Notes: generated by a model from the sequence alone, not told the origin. A DNA stretch of 36,116 nucleotides from Gaiellaceae bacterium (GCA_030446625.1 JAUJMY010000024.1:1-36116), one strand, 5' to 3'. Positions 22,881 through 30,734 are shown, counted from the stretch's first letter. Numbers and translations are program-made.

Positions 22881-23806
22881 GCGCCGCGACGAACGGCACC
22901 GCGCTGCGCAAGGTCGCCTACTACAAGGGCTGCCTCGCCTCGCTCTCCGCGAAGGAGCTCGACACCTCCACCCGCGCGCTCGCGCCGAAGGTGGGACTCG
23001 AGCTCGACGAGCTGGAGTCGGTGACGTGCTGCGGTGCGGGCGACATCCACGAGGCCGAGCCCGACTACTACCTCCACCTGAACGCGCGGATCCTGGCCTA
23101 CGGCGAGGCGACGGGGTCGGACACGCTGATGACGGTCTGCAACGTCTGCACGCTGAACCTCCGGCAGGCGAACCACATGCTCCAGAACGACGAGGCGCTG
23201 CTGGCGCGCGTCAACGCGAACCTGGAGGCCGTCGGCGTGCCGCCGTACTCCGGCGCGATCGAGGTCAAGCACCTGCTCTGGCTGATCGCCGAGGGCGAGG
23301 GCTACGAACTCCTCAAACAGGCCGCGCACAAGGGCCTCAAGGGCCTCCGCGTCGCTCCGTTCTACGGCTGCCAGATCCTCCGCCCGTCGAAGCTCCTCGG
23401 CTTCGAGGATCCCGACCGGCCGTGGTCGCTCGAGGCGATCATCGAGGCGTGCGGCGGGGAGGTCGTGGACTACCCGGCGAAGATCAAGTGCTGCGGCTTC
23501 CCGATCATCCAGGCGCGGGAGGAGACGGCGCTGCGCGAGCTCATGCAGCCGATCGCGCAGGCGCGCGATGCGGGGGCGGACGCGATGGTGACGCCGTGCC
23601 CGCTCTGCCACCTGTCGCTGGACGCGTGGCAGTCGAAGCTGAACGCGAGCGAGCGGCGCGAGAACCCGCGCCACGAGGACTTCCACATGCCGATCCTGCA
23701 CCTGTCCCAGCTGATCGGCGTCGCGGCCGGGCTGGAGGCCTCGGAGCTGAAGTTCAAGCGCCACGTCGTCTCCGTGAAGCCCGTGCTCGAGAAGCTCGAG
23801 GCGTAA
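22877..23806 (+). CDS. HdrB-like CCG-domain subunit of succinate dehydrogenase (SdhE/SdhC-type)
   Basis: A 309-aa protein with two CCG (heterodisulfide-reductase B-like) domains. The first has C19, C51-C52-G and C88xxC91 (TVCNVCTLN). The second has C165, C205-C206-G and C241xxC244 (TPCPLCHLS). These Cys sets bind non-cubane [4Fe-4S] clusters in HdrB. In class E succinate:quinone reductases this protein replaces the usual heme-bearing membrane anchors and is thought to reach quinone. No transmembrane helix is evident and no separate small SdhF gene follows, so membrane docking is unexplained. The GTG start overlaps the sdhB stop. A strong terminator follows. Confidence 0.92.
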   Translation: MSAATNGTALRKVAYYKGCLASLSAKELDTSTRALAPKVGLELDELESVTCCGAGDIHEAEPDYYLHLNARILAYGEATGSDTLMTVCNVCTLNLRQANHMLQNDEALLARVNANLEAVGVPPYSGAIEVKHLLWLIAEGEGYELLKQAAHKGLKGLRVAPFYGCQILRPSKLLGFEDPDRPWSLEAIIEACGGEVVDYPAKIKCCGFPIIQAREETALRELMQPIAQARDAGADAMVTPCPLCHLSLDAWQSKLNASERRENPRHEDFHMPILHLSQLIGVAAGLEASELKFKRHVVSVKPVLEKLEA

Positions 23807-23852
23807 CGCAAGGTTTCCCGAGTGGCGACGTCTCTCTTGGTGGAGGGGCGGT

Positions 23853-23890
23853 TTCCGGCGCGATTCTGAGAATCGCGCCGGAACTTTTTT
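23853..23890 (+). terminator. strong intrinsic terminator of the sdh operon
   Basis: A perfect 14-bp stem (23853-23866 with 23870-23883, sequence TTCCGGCGCGATTC) closes a TGA triloop. It is followed by C and six T (23885-23890). It lies 46 nt after the last sdh gene and is the cleanest terminator in the window. Confidence 0.9.
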
Positions 23891-23938
23891 GTGCACGGAC
23901 GGTCGCGAAGTGAGCGACGCTCGCGCGCACAAAAAAGT
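23883..23938. repeat. 12-bp inverted repeat with A/T arms and nested stem
   Basis: ACTTTTTTGTGC (23883-23894) is exactly complementary to GCACAAAAAAGT (23927-23938). Inside it GTCGC (23902-23906) pairs with GCGAC (23914-23918). The left arm contains the T-run of the sdh terminator, so the two structures compete. Polarity is T-run outside left and A-run outside right, opposite to a normal bidirectional terminator. Confidence 0.7.
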
Positions 23939-23943
23939 CCCGA

Positions 23944-23960
23944 GGCCGGCGAAGCCGGCC
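23944..23960. repeat. perfect 7-bp hairpin GGCCGGC-GAA-GCCGGCC
   Basis: A compact hairpin with a GAA triloop lies 17 nt before the metallophosphoesterase ATG. It could shape the 5' leader of that gene or belong to the preceding inverted-repeat cluster. Confidence 0.6.
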
Positions 23961-23977
23961 GAAGGAACTTTCGGTCG

Positions 23978-24784
23978 ATGAGTCGCGTCGCGACAGCAGT
24001 TGGCGCGGCGGTCGCGGGCGTCGCCTGGGGTCACTTCGAGGCGGGGTGGGTGCGGCTTCACTCGCTGGACTGCCCCGTCTCCGGGCTACCCGACGAGCTC
24101 CACGGCCTCCGTATCGCGCACTTGTCCGACTTCCACCTCGGCGTCCCCTCGCGCGGCGCTCGCGCTGCCGAGCGGGCGGTCGAGTGGGCTGCGGCGCGGC
24201 AGCCGGACATCGTCTGCATCACCGGCGACCTGCTCTCGCACCCGCGCGGGCACGCGCGCCTTCGCGCGCTCCTAGAGCACATCCCGGGCGCTTTCGCCGT
24301 CCTCGGCAATCACGACTTCGGCATCGCGCGCGACCCGTTCGCGAAGCGCGCCGCGCCGTATGGCGCGTGGCCGGCGGTGTTGCTCGCGGACGAGTCGCGG
24401 ACGCTCGAGCTGCGCGGACGCCGCGTGCAGGTCGTCGGGCTCGATCCGGGCCGCTACGTCCGGCGCCAGACGCGGCCCGAGCGGCTCGCGGACCCCGCGG
24501 CGGATCTGCGCATCCTCCTCTGCCACTACCCGCGCGTCGCCGACCGCGTCGAGCCGGGCGCGTTCGACCTCGTCCTCGCGGGCCACTTGCACGACGGGCA
24601 GATCGCGCTCCCGTACGGGCGCGGGAAGCTCCGGTTGGCGCACCCGTCGTTCCCGTACCCGCGCGGTGTCTACAGGCGCCCCGGCGGCACGCTCCACGTC
24701 TCCGCGGGCCTCGGAACGACGTTCGTCCCGTTGCGGTTCTGCGCGCGGCCGGAGGCGACGGAGCTCGTCCTACAATCGGTGTGA
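23978..24784 (+). CDS. metallophosphoesterase, YkuE/calcineurin-like
   Basis: The 268-aa protein has an N-terminal hydrophobic segment (VATAVGAAVAGVAWG) that could anchor it to the membrane. The complete dinuclear-metal set is present: D51 and H53 in HLSDFHLG, D84 in ITGDLLSH, N111 and H112 in VLGNHDFG, H in LCHYPRV and the GHxH motif in LAGHLHDGQI. Relatives such as YkuE act on cell-surface phosphodiesters or phospholipid-linked substrates; the substrate here is unknown. ATG 23978 is preferred over the upstream ATG 23891, whose codons lie inside the inverted repeats. Its TGA overlaps the next ATG by 1 nt. Confidence 0.9.
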   Translation: MSRVATAVGAAVAGVAWGHFEAGWVRLHSLDCPVSGLPDELHGLRIAHLSDFHLGVPSRGARAAERAVEWAAARQPDIVCITGDLLSHPRGHARLRALLEHIPGAFAVLGNHDFGIARDPFAKRAAPYGAWPAVLLADESRTLELRGRRVQVVGLDPGRYVRRQTRPERLADPAADLRILLCHYPRVADRVEPGAFDLVLAGHLHDGQIALPYGRGKLRLAHPSFPYPRGVYRRPGGTLHVSAGLGTTFVPLRFCARPEATELVLQSV

Positions 24785-25089
24785 TGGCCGGTTACGCGTC
24801 CGTCTCGAGCGACATCGTCGCCAGCTATGCGGCGGACGCGGCGCGCGAGGTCGCGGGCGTGCACGGTTTCGTGGAGAGCCGCATTCCGCCTCACCGCGGC
24901 GTGCGCGTGGCGGAGGACGACGGCGAGCTCGTCGTGGAGCTCCACGTGGCGCTCGCGTGGGGCGCCTCGATCCCCGACGTCGGCCGCGCGGTCCAGCAGC
25001 GCGTGCGCGCGTACCTGGCGCGGATGGCGGGCGTCGACCCGGCGGCGGTCAACGTCGTCGTCGACGCGATCGGCGAGGACGAGGCGTGA
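24784..25089 (+). CDS. Asp23/Gls24 family envelope-stress protein
   Basis: A 101-aa protein beginning MAGYASVSSDIVASYAADAA, with GVRVAEDDGELVVELHVALA and IPDVGRAVQQRVRAYLARMA following. This alternation of strands and helix matches the Asp23/Gls24 (DUF322) fold. Members are membrane-associated or cell-envelope related in Firmicutes and occur near biosynthetic genes in Actinobacteria, without a defined catalytic activity. It starts in the TGATG overlap with the phosphoesterase and ends in a GTGA overlap with the next gene, so the three form a tight operon. Confidence 0.85.
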   Translation: MAGYASVSSDIVASYAADAAREVAGVHGFVESRIPPHRGVRVAEDDGELVVELHVALAWGASIPDVGRAVQQRVRAYLARMAGVDPAAVNVVVDAIGEDEA

Positions 25090-25703
25090 CGCCGCGGCTC
25101 GCCGGCCTCACGGGCGCGACGCTCCGCACGGCGCCGTCGGTCTGTCACGAGTGCGTCTGGTGGCAGTCTCGCGGCACCCGCAGCTCGGACAAGGAGCGCT
25201 GGATCGACAAGGCCGAAGCGGACTGGGGCGCGTGGGGGACGGTCTACTACGACGACGACGGCCGCGTGCTCGGCTCGATGCAGTACGGGCCGGCGCAGCT
25301 CTTCCCGCGCGCAGCGGAGCTGCCGGCAGGACCGCCGGCCGACGACGCCGTGCTCGTGACGTGCGCGTATCTCGTCGACGCCGCGAGCCCGTGGGTGATG
25401 CAGTCCCTGTTCCTCGCCGCGATCGGGGACGCGAAGGACAGGGGCGCGAAGGCGCTCGAGACGTTCGCGTACCAGTACCCCGAAGGCGAGTCGCTGAGCG
25501 AGCGCTTCCTCGTGCACAAGACGGTCTTCCCGCGCGACTTCCTCTCCGACTTCGGCTTCGTCTCGGTACGCGCGGCGGGACGTGTCGAACTCGTCCGGCT
25601 CGAGCTGGGCGGGCTGCAGCCCGTGCTCCCCGGACGCCGCGCGAAGGTGCTCCGCGCGGTCAAAGAGGCGTTTGCGCCGGCGCCCGTGCCGCAGCGACCT
25701 TAG
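25086..25703 (+). CDS. GNAT-like acetyltransferase-fold protein
   Basis: A 205-aa protein that starts at GTG with a CHECVWWQS segment. EADWGAWGTVYYDDDGRVLG and SMQYGPAQLFPRAAELPAG follow, then DAVLVTCAYLVDAASPWVMQ and SLFLAAIGDAKDRGAKALE. The order of strands around LVTCAYLVD, followed by a helix bearing AIGDAKDRGAKALE, fits the CoA-binding core of a GNAT domain. The canonical Q/RxxGxG/A loop is not obvious. The acceptor substrate is unknown. It is coupled to the Asp23 gene by GTGA. Confidence 0.7.
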   Translation: MTPRLAGLTGATLRTAPSVCHECVWWQSRGTRSSDKERWIDKAEADWGAWGTVYYDDDGRVLGSMQYGPAQLFPRAAELPAGPPADDAVLVTCAYLVDAASPWVMQSLFLAAIGDAKDRGAKALETFAYQYPEGESLSERFLVHKTVFPRDFLSDFGFVSVRAAGRVELVRLELGGLQPVLPGRRAKVLRAVKEAFAPAPVPQRP

Positions 25704-25728
25704 TCAGCCGCACGCGGTGCAGCGCCGC

Positions 25729-26664
25729 TCAGGCGGCGAGAGGTTGCCGCTCGAGCACGAGCTCCGCGATCTGGATCGCGTTCAGCGCTGCGCCCTTGCG
25801 GAGGTTGTCCGCGACCACGAACAGCGAGAGGCCGTTGTCCGCGGCGCGGTCGCGGCGGACGCGGCCGACGAGGACGTCGTCGCTGCCGGCGGCTTGGGCC
25901 GGAGTGGGGAAGTCGATGACGCGGACGCCGGGCGCCGCTTCGAGCAGCTCGCGCGCGCGCTCCGGCTCGAGCGGCTGCTCCGTCTCGACCCATATGGCCT
26001 CGGCGTGCCCGACGAGCACGGGCACGCGCACGCACGTCGCGCTGACGGCGAGCTCCGGCAGCTCGAGGATCTTGCGCGTCTCGTCGCGCAGCTTCGACTC
26101 CTCCTCGAACTCCTCGCCGTCGAAGTCCCAGTCCATCGCGAGGTCGTGCTCCGCGGGCGCCTCGCCCCGGAGCCGCTCCATCGCCTGAGCGCCGGCGCCG
26201 GAGACGGACTGGTAGGTGGCGATGCGGATGCGGCGCAGCCCCGCCGCGTCGTGCAGCGGCTTGAGCGCGACCGTGAGCGGGATCGCGCAGCAGTTCGGGT
26301 TCGCGACGAGGCCGTCGTGCTCGAGCGCGCGATCGGCGTTCACCTCGGGCACGACGAGGGGCACGCCGTCGAAGAGGCGGAACGCGGCGGACTTGTCGAC
26401 GCAGAGCGCGCCGCCGCGCGAGGCGTGCGGCACGAGCTCGCGGCTCGCCGTCGCGCCGACCGAGAAGAGGAAGACGTCGACGTCGCCCCGCGCGAGCGCC
26501 TCAGGCGTCGCCTCCTCGACGAGCAACCCGTCCAGGAGCGTTCCCGCGGATCGCGCGGACGCGAACGCGCGCACGTTCTCGTACCCGCGCTCGCGCAGGA
26601 GCCCGAGCGTTATCCGCCCGACCGCGCCGGTCGCGCCGACGACGCCGATGCGGGGGCTACGCAA
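25729..26664 (-). CDS. asd: aspartate-semialdehyde dehydrogenase
   Basis: A 311-aa NADPH-dependent enzyme that reduces aspartyl phosphate to aspartate semialdehyde, the branch point to lysine, diaminopimelate, threonine and methionine. IGVVGATGAVGRITLGLL binds NADP, SVGATASRELVPHA is typical, and the nucleophile is C125 in VANPNCCAIPLTVAL. The acid-base His lies in VLVGHAEAIWVET. It starts at TTG 26664, overlapping the end of lysC by 8 nt (TTGCGTAG), so both pathway steps are co-expressed. Confidence 0.96.
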   Translation of the reverse strand: MRSPRIGVVGATGAVGRITLGLLRERGYENVRAFASARSAGTLLDGLLVEEATPEALARGDVDVFLFSVGATASRELVPHASRGGALCVDKSAAFRLFDGVPLVVPEVNADRALEHDGLVANPNCCAIPLTVALKPLHDAAGLRRIRIATYQSVSGAGAQAMERLRGEAPAEHDLAMDWDFDGEEFEEESKLRDETRKILELPELAVSATCVRVPVLVGHAEAIWVETEQPLEPERARELLEAAPGVRVIDFPTPAQAAGSDDVLVGRVRRDRAADNGLSLFVVADNLRKGAALNAIQIAELVLERQPLAA

Positions 26665-27886
26665 GCTCGAATGCCTCGTGGAGCGCCTGGACGGCCCGCT
26701 CGACGTCGGTCGTCGCGACGTGGAACGCGATCTTGATCGGCGACGTGCTCACGACCGGCGCGTCGATCGCCGCCGCCTCGAGGGTTGCGAATGCCTTCGC
26801 GGCGACTCCGGGATGGCTCTTCATGCCGGCGCCGACGAGGCTCACCTTGCCGAGGTCGTCGCGCGCGCTCCACACGATCGCGAGCGAGTCGAGCGCGCGC
26901 GCCGCCTCTCCGCGGTCCTCGACGGGCGCCGAGAAGACGATCTCCGGCCCCGTCTGGATGATGGTGTCGACGCTCACGCCGCGCTCCGCGAGCGCGGCGC
27001 ACAGCCGCGCCGGCGTGACGCCGTCGACGCGGTAGACCGTCTCCTCGCGCTGGTGCACGACCGCCGAGATGAGCGCTTTCTCGAGCAACGGCTCCTCCTC
27101 CTCCCGGACCCACGTGCCCTCGTCGTCGCTGAAGCTCGAGCGGACGTGGAGGCTGACATTGTGACTGCGCGCGACCTCGAGCGAGCGTGTCGCGAGCACG
27201 CGCGCTCCTGCGGACGCCATCTCGAGCATCTCCTCGAAGCTGACGCCCGCGAGCTTCCGCGCGTGGGGCACGAGCCGCGGGTCGGCCGTGTAGACGCCGC
27301 TCACGTCGGTGTAGATCTCGCAGTGCTCGGCGCCGCGCGCGGCCGCGAGCGCCACCGCCGGCGTGTCGGAGCCACCGCGTCCGCGCGTCGTTATGTCGTA
27401 CTCGGTGGACACGCCCTGCAAGCCGGCGCCGTGCACCACCCGCTCCGCGACGAGCGCCTCGTGGATGCGGCGCGCTCGGACGTCGACGATCTTCGCCTTG
27501 CCGTGGACGGTGTCGGTCACGATCCCGGCCTGTGAGCCGGTGAGCGAGATCGCCTCGCGGCCGAGGTCCTCGATCGCCATCTCGGCGAGCGCGCACGAGA
27601 TCCGCTCGCCGACGGAGATGAGCATGTCGAGCGCCCGTGGCTTCGGGGCGGGGGAGATCCGGTGCGCGAGGTCGAGCAGCTCGTCCGTCGTCGCGCCCAT
27701 CGCCGAGAGGACGCCGACGACGCGGTTCCCCGCCTCGCGAGCGGCGACCAGACGCTGCGCGACCGCCTTCAGCCGCTCCGGATCGCCGACCGACGTGCCG
27801 CCGAACTTCATCACGACGGTGCCGAGGTGAGGCTCGCGCACGTCGGCCGCGACCGCGGGGACGGCTTCGTAGTCCGTCGTGGTCAT
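26657..27886 (-). CDS. lysC: aspartokinase
   Basis: A 409-aa monofunctional aspartate kinase. Kinase motifs are VVMKFGGTSVGDPERL near residue 26, GERISCALAEMAIEDLG, and the nucleotide site EYDITTRGRGGSDTPAVALA with YTDVSGVYTADPR. Two ACT domains follow (EETVYRVDGVTPARLCAALA and DLGKVSLVGAGMKSHPGVAA), which usually give lysine/threonine feedback inhibition. ATG 27886 is 8 nt after a TACACT hexamer. It is in the conserved actinobacterial order recR-lysC-asd. Confidence 0.96.
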   Translation of the reverse strand: MTTTDYEAVPAVAADVREPHLGTVVMKFGGTSVGDPERLKAVAQRLVAAREAGNRVVGVLSAMGATTDELLDLAHRISPAPKPRALDMLISVGERISCALAEMAIEDLGREAISLTGSQAGIVTDTVHGKAKIVDVRARRIHEALVAERVVHGAGLQGVSTEYDITTRGRGGSDTPAVALAAARGAEHCEIYTDVSGVYTADPRLVPHARKLAGVSFEEMLEMASAGARVLATRSLEVARSHNVSLHVRSSFSDDEGTWVREEEEPLLEKALISAVVHQREETVYRVDGVTPARLCAALAERGVSVDTIIQTGPEIVFSAPVEDRGEAARALDSLAIVWSARDDLGKVSLVGAGMKSHPGVAAKAFATLEAAAIDAPVVSTSPIKIAFHVATTDVERAVQALHEAFELA

Positions 27887-27894
27887 CTCGCCAG

Positions 27895-27900
27895 AGTGTA
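27895..27900 (-). promoter_or_regulatory. -10 hexamer TACACT of lysC-asd
   Basis: Minus-strand TACACT ends 8 nt before the lysC ATG, in the 32-nt gap after recR. It could give lysC-asd its own transcript despite the operon-like packing. Confidence 0.35.
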
Positions 27901-27918
27901 GGAGCGGATCCGGCCGCG

Positions 27919-28509
27919 TCACATCTCGCGCCGCCCGGCGAGCGCGCGCCCGAGCGTCACCTCGTCGGCGTACTCGAGGTCGCCGCCGACGGGAAGGCCG
28001 CTCGCGAGGCGGGTGACGCGCACGCGGTTGCGCAGCCGATCCGCGAGGAACGCGGCCGTCGCCTCGCCGGTCATGTTCGGGTTCGTCGCGAGCACGACCT
28101 CCTGCACGCCGTTCCGCTCGACGCGGCGGAGCAGCTCGTCGATCCGCAGGTCCTCCGGCTCGACGCCGTCCAGCGGCGAGAGCGCCCCGCCGAGGACGTG
28201 GTAGAGGCCGCGGTACTCGTGCGTCCGCTCGAGCGAGATCAGGTCTACCGGCTGCTCGACGACGCAGATCAGGCCGTGGTCGCGCCGCGCGTCGAGGCAG
28301 ATCCCGCACAGCTCCTCCTCGGTCAGGTTCCCGCACTCGCGGCAGAAGCGGACGCGCTCCTTGACCTCCTGGATCGCCTGCGCGAGCGCGAGCGCCTCCG
28401 GCTTCGGCCGCTGGAGGATGTGGAAGGCGAGCCGCTGCGCGGTCCGCGTGCCCACGCCCGGAAGGCGCGTCAGCTGCGCGACGAGATTCTCGACGGCGGG
28501 CGAGAACAC
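27919..28509 (-). CDS. recR: recombination protein RecR
   Basis: A 196-aa RecF-pathway recombination mediator. The N-terminal helix-hairpin-helix is LTRLPGVGTRTAQRLAFH. The zinc motif uses C56, C59, C68 and C71 (CRECGNLTEEELCGIC). The Toprim domain runs from GLICVVEQPVDLISLERTHE through GGALSPLDGVEPEDL, and the C-terminus has ASGLPVGGDLEYADEVTLGR. Size and motifs are normal. It lies in the dnaX-ybaB-recR cluster, separated from ybaB by one small membrane-protein gene. The start is GTG 28509. Confidence 0.97.
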   Translation of the reverse strand: MFSPAVENLVAQLTRLPGVGTRTAQRLAFHILQRPKPEALALAQAIQEVKERVRFCRECGNLTEEELCGICLDARRDHGLICVVEQPVDLISLERTHEYRGLYHVLGGALSPLDGVEPEDLRIDELLRRVERNGVQEVVLATNPNMTGEATAAFLADRLRNRVRVTRLASGLPVGGDLEYADEVTLGRALAGRREM

Positions 28510-28536
28510 GTCCGAATCTTGCCTGCCTCGATCGGA

Positions 28537-28755
28537 CTACTCAGGCCGTCGAGCGGTCCTGCGGGTTCTCCAGAACCACGTCGTGAGCGCGCTGAGGATC
28601 GCCACGACGACGCCGGAGACGAGGCTGAACGACCACGGGTCGTCCCAGACGAAGCGGAAGACGAGGACGATCGCGAGGCCCGCGATGAGGCCGCCGACGA
28701 CGTCGTCCGTCGTCGACTCCTGCCGGAAGAGCCACCGGCGCAGGCGGCTCCCCAT
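28537..28755 (-). CDS. small two-helix membrane protein, 72 aa
   Basis: The ATG start immediately follows the ybaB stop. It has a basic N-terminus (MGSRLRRWLFRQESTTDD). Two hydrophobic helices follow (VVGGLIAGLAIVLVFRFVW and WSFSLVSGVVVAILSALTTW), with an Arg-rich end. No catalytic motif is seen and I do not recognise a family. Its conserved-looking position between ybaB and recR suggests cotranscription only. Confidence 0.75.
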   Translation of the reverse strand: MGSRLRRWLFRQESTTDDVVGGLIAGLAIVLVFRFVWDDPWSFSLVSGVVVAILSALTTWFWRTRRTARRPE

Positions 28756-29076
28756 CTACATCCCCGGCAGGCCGAGCCCGCCGAGGCCACCCATCATCCC
28801 GCCGAGCCGCGACTCGACCAGTCCCTGCGCGGAGCGCAGCGCCTCGTTCACCGCGGCCGTGATCGTGTCGGCCAGGAACTCGGGGTCGTCCGGGTCGATC
28901 GCCTCCTTCGCGATCCGGATCTCCCTGATCTCGCCGCCGCCGGTCGCGACGACGGTCACCGCGCCGCCTCCCGCGGAGGCCTCGACCGTCTCGTTCGCGA
29001 GCTCCTCCTGGGCCTTCGCCATCTGCTCCTGCATCTGCTGCGCCTGCTGCATCAACTTGTTCATGTCGAAGCTCAT
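28756..29076 (-). CDS. YbaB/EbfC family nucleoid-associated protein
   Basis: A 106-aa protein with the N-terminal helix MNKLMQQAQQMQEQMAKAQE and the beta core VEASAGGGAVTVVATGGGEI. The downstream helix is ITAAVNEALRSAQGLVESRL and the tail is Gly/Met-rich (GGMMGGLGGLGLPGM). The dimeric DNA-binding family almost always sits between dnaX and recR, as here. Its ATG overlaps the dnaX stop (ATGA). Confidence 0.95.
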   Translation of the reverse strand: MSFDMNKLMQQAQQMQEQMAKAQEELANETVEASAGGGAVTVVATGGGEIREIRIAKEAIDPDDPEFLADTITAAVNEALRSAQGLVESRLGGMMGGLGGLGLPGM

Positions 29077-30668
29077 CGGTCCTCCAGCTCGCGTGCGTCG
29101 AAGGTCTCCTTGACCAGCTCGTAGATCTCGTCCTCGCTCGCCACCGGTTCGTCGTCGAGCGCCGCGTCGGCGTCGTCGCCGACGGCGAAGTCGAGCGCGA
29201 GGCGCCGGCCGGTGAGCTCGTAGAGCGCGTCCTGGAGGAGCGTCGCGTTCTTCGGCTCCTCGGCGAGCTGCCGGTGGAACCCCGCTGCGGGCGGGAACGC
29301 GAGCGTCAACCGGTCGCCCGTGAGCTCGGCCGGGCGCGCCTCCCGCAGCACCGACGCTGCGGGAATCGACTTGTCCTCGACGGCCGGCAGAATCGTCCGC
29401 TGCCAGGCCTCCTGGAGCTGCTCGAGGTCGATGCTCGGCGGCGACGGCGCGACGGCGGGCGGAGTCGTCAGGGCGGGAGGAGCCGGCGCGACGTCGAGCG
29501 GCCGTGCCGGCGCGGGTGCGGGTCCGGCGGCTGCGCGCTGCTCGAGCTGCTCCAGCCGGTACGCGATCGACTCGCGCGACAGGTCGGCCGCCGGCCGCGT
29601 GACCTTCACGAGCGCGAGCTCGAGCGGCAGGCGCGGGTCGCCGCCCTGGCGCATGTCCTCGACGGCGACGGCGAGCAGGTCGACGAGTCGCACGACCGTC
29701 GCCTCGCCCAGCTGGTTCGCCTGCTCGCGCAGCCGCTCGCGGGTCTCCTCCGTGACCGGCAGCGACTCGGGGACCTCGCCGACGTGCTGGACGAGCATCA
29801 GGTGCCGCAGGTGCTCGAGGAGGTCGGTGACGAGACGGCCGAGGTCCTGCCCCTGCTCCGCGAGCTCCTCGACGAACGTGAGCGTGCCGGCGGTGTCGCC
29901 CTCCACGACGAGGTCGCAGATCCGGAACAACGCGTCCTCTTCGACCGCGCCGAGGAGCTGGAGCACCGACTGGACGCCGATCTTGCCGTCCGTCGCTGCG
30001 GCGAGCTGGTCGAGCGTCGACTCCGCGTCGCGGTAGGCGCCACGGCCGCCGCGCGCGATCAGCGCGAGGGCCGCGTCGGGGACGTCGATCCCCTCGCCGT
30101 CGGCGATGCGGCGCAGCTTCCGGACGAGCTCGGGCAGGCGCGGACGCGCGAAGACGAACGTCTGGCACCGGGAGCGAACGGTCGGCAGGACCTTGGCGAG
30201 GTCGGTCGTGCAGAAGACGAAGAGCAGGTGCGGCGGCGGCTCCTCGATCAGCTTCAGGAGCGCGTTCCAGGCGGCGTCGGTCAACTGGTGCGCCTCGTCG
30301 AGGATGTAGACCTTGAACCGCCCCTCCGCCGGCTGGAGGACGACCCGGTCGCGGATCTCGCGGATGTCGTCGATCCCGCGCTGCGAGGCGGCGTCCATCT
30401 CGACGACGTCGAGCGAGGTGCCCGCGGCGATCGTGACGCACGCGTTGCAGACGCGGTCCGGCGTCGCCGTCGGTCCCTGCTCGCAGTTCAGCGACTTCGC
30501 GAGGATGCGCGCCATCGAGGTCTTGCCCGTGCCGCGTGGGCCCGCGAACAGGTAAGCCTGCCGGACCTGCCCCGACGCGATCGCGTTCTTGAGCGTCCGC
30601 ACCACCGGCTCCTGCCCGACGACCTCGTCGAAGTCCTGCGGGCGGTACTTCCGGTAGAGCGCCGTCAC
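29073..30668 (-). CDS. dnaX: DNA polymerase III gamma/tau subunit
   Basis: A 531-aa clamp-loader ATPase. Walker A is GPRGTGKTS (residues 43-51), Walker B appears as YILDEAHQLTDAAWNALLKL, and sensor 1 region is HLLFVFCTTDLAKVLPTVRS. The zinc module has C62, C74 and C77; the usual fourth Cys (PCGVCxxC) is replaced, giving PDRVCNAC. A Pro/Ala linker near residues 380-410 precedes a short tau-like C-terminal domain. The start is GTG 30668, 7 nt after TAAGAT. It is the head of the dnaX-ybaB-recR run. Confidence 0.96.
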   Translation of the reverse strand: MTALYRKYRPQDFDEVVGQEPVVRTLKNAIASGQVRQAYLFAGPRGTGKTSMARILAKSLNCEQGPTATPDRVCNACVTIAAGTSLDVVEMDAASQRGIDDIREIRDRVVLQPAEGRFKVYILDEAHQLTDAAWNALLKLIEEPPPHLLFVFCTTDLAKVLPTVRSRCQTFVFARPRLPELVRKLRRIADGEGIDVPDAALALIARGGRGAYRDAESTLDQLAAATDGKIGVQSVLQLLGAVEEDALFRICDLVVEGDTAGTLTFVEELAEQGQDLGRLVTDLLEHLRHLMLVQHVGEVPESLPVTEETRERLREQANQLGEATVVRLVDLLAVAVEDMRQGGDPRLPLELALVKVTRPAADLSRESIAYRLEQLEQRAAAGPAPAPARPLDVAPAPPALTTPPAVAPSPPSIDLEQLQEAWQRTILPAVEDKSIPAASVLREARPAELTGDRLTLAFPPAAGFHRQLAEEPKNATLLQDALYELTGRRLALDFAVGDDADAALDDEPVASEDEIYELVKETFDARELEDR

Positions 30669-30675
30669 CCGAGCG

Positions 30676-30681
30676 ATCTTA
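30676..30681 (-). promoter_or_regulatory. -10 hexamer TAAGAT of dnaX
   Basis: Minus-strand TAAGAT ends 7 nt before the dnaX GTG, with no Shine-Dalgarno between. It is divergent from the SRP RNA promoter. Confidence 0.45.
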
Positions 30682-30722
30682 GCCCGCGCGCGTCCGAGAT
30701 CCGCGCCGCCGCGCCGACGGGG

Positions 30723-30728
30723 TACGAT
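30723..30728 (+). promoter_or_regulatory. -10 hexamer TACGAT of the SRP RNA
   Basis: TACGAT ends 8 nt before the start of the paired region of the SRP RNA at 30737. This provides an internal ruler: here transcription must start about 6-8 nt after the hexamer. Confidence 0.5.
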
Positions 30729-30734
30729 GGCGCT

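Noticed and set aside
23891..23977. Upstream ATG for the metallophosphoesterase
   Set aside because: The added residues are encoded by the inverted-repeat cluster and are highly basic; ATG 23978 gives the expected membrane-anchored N-terminus.
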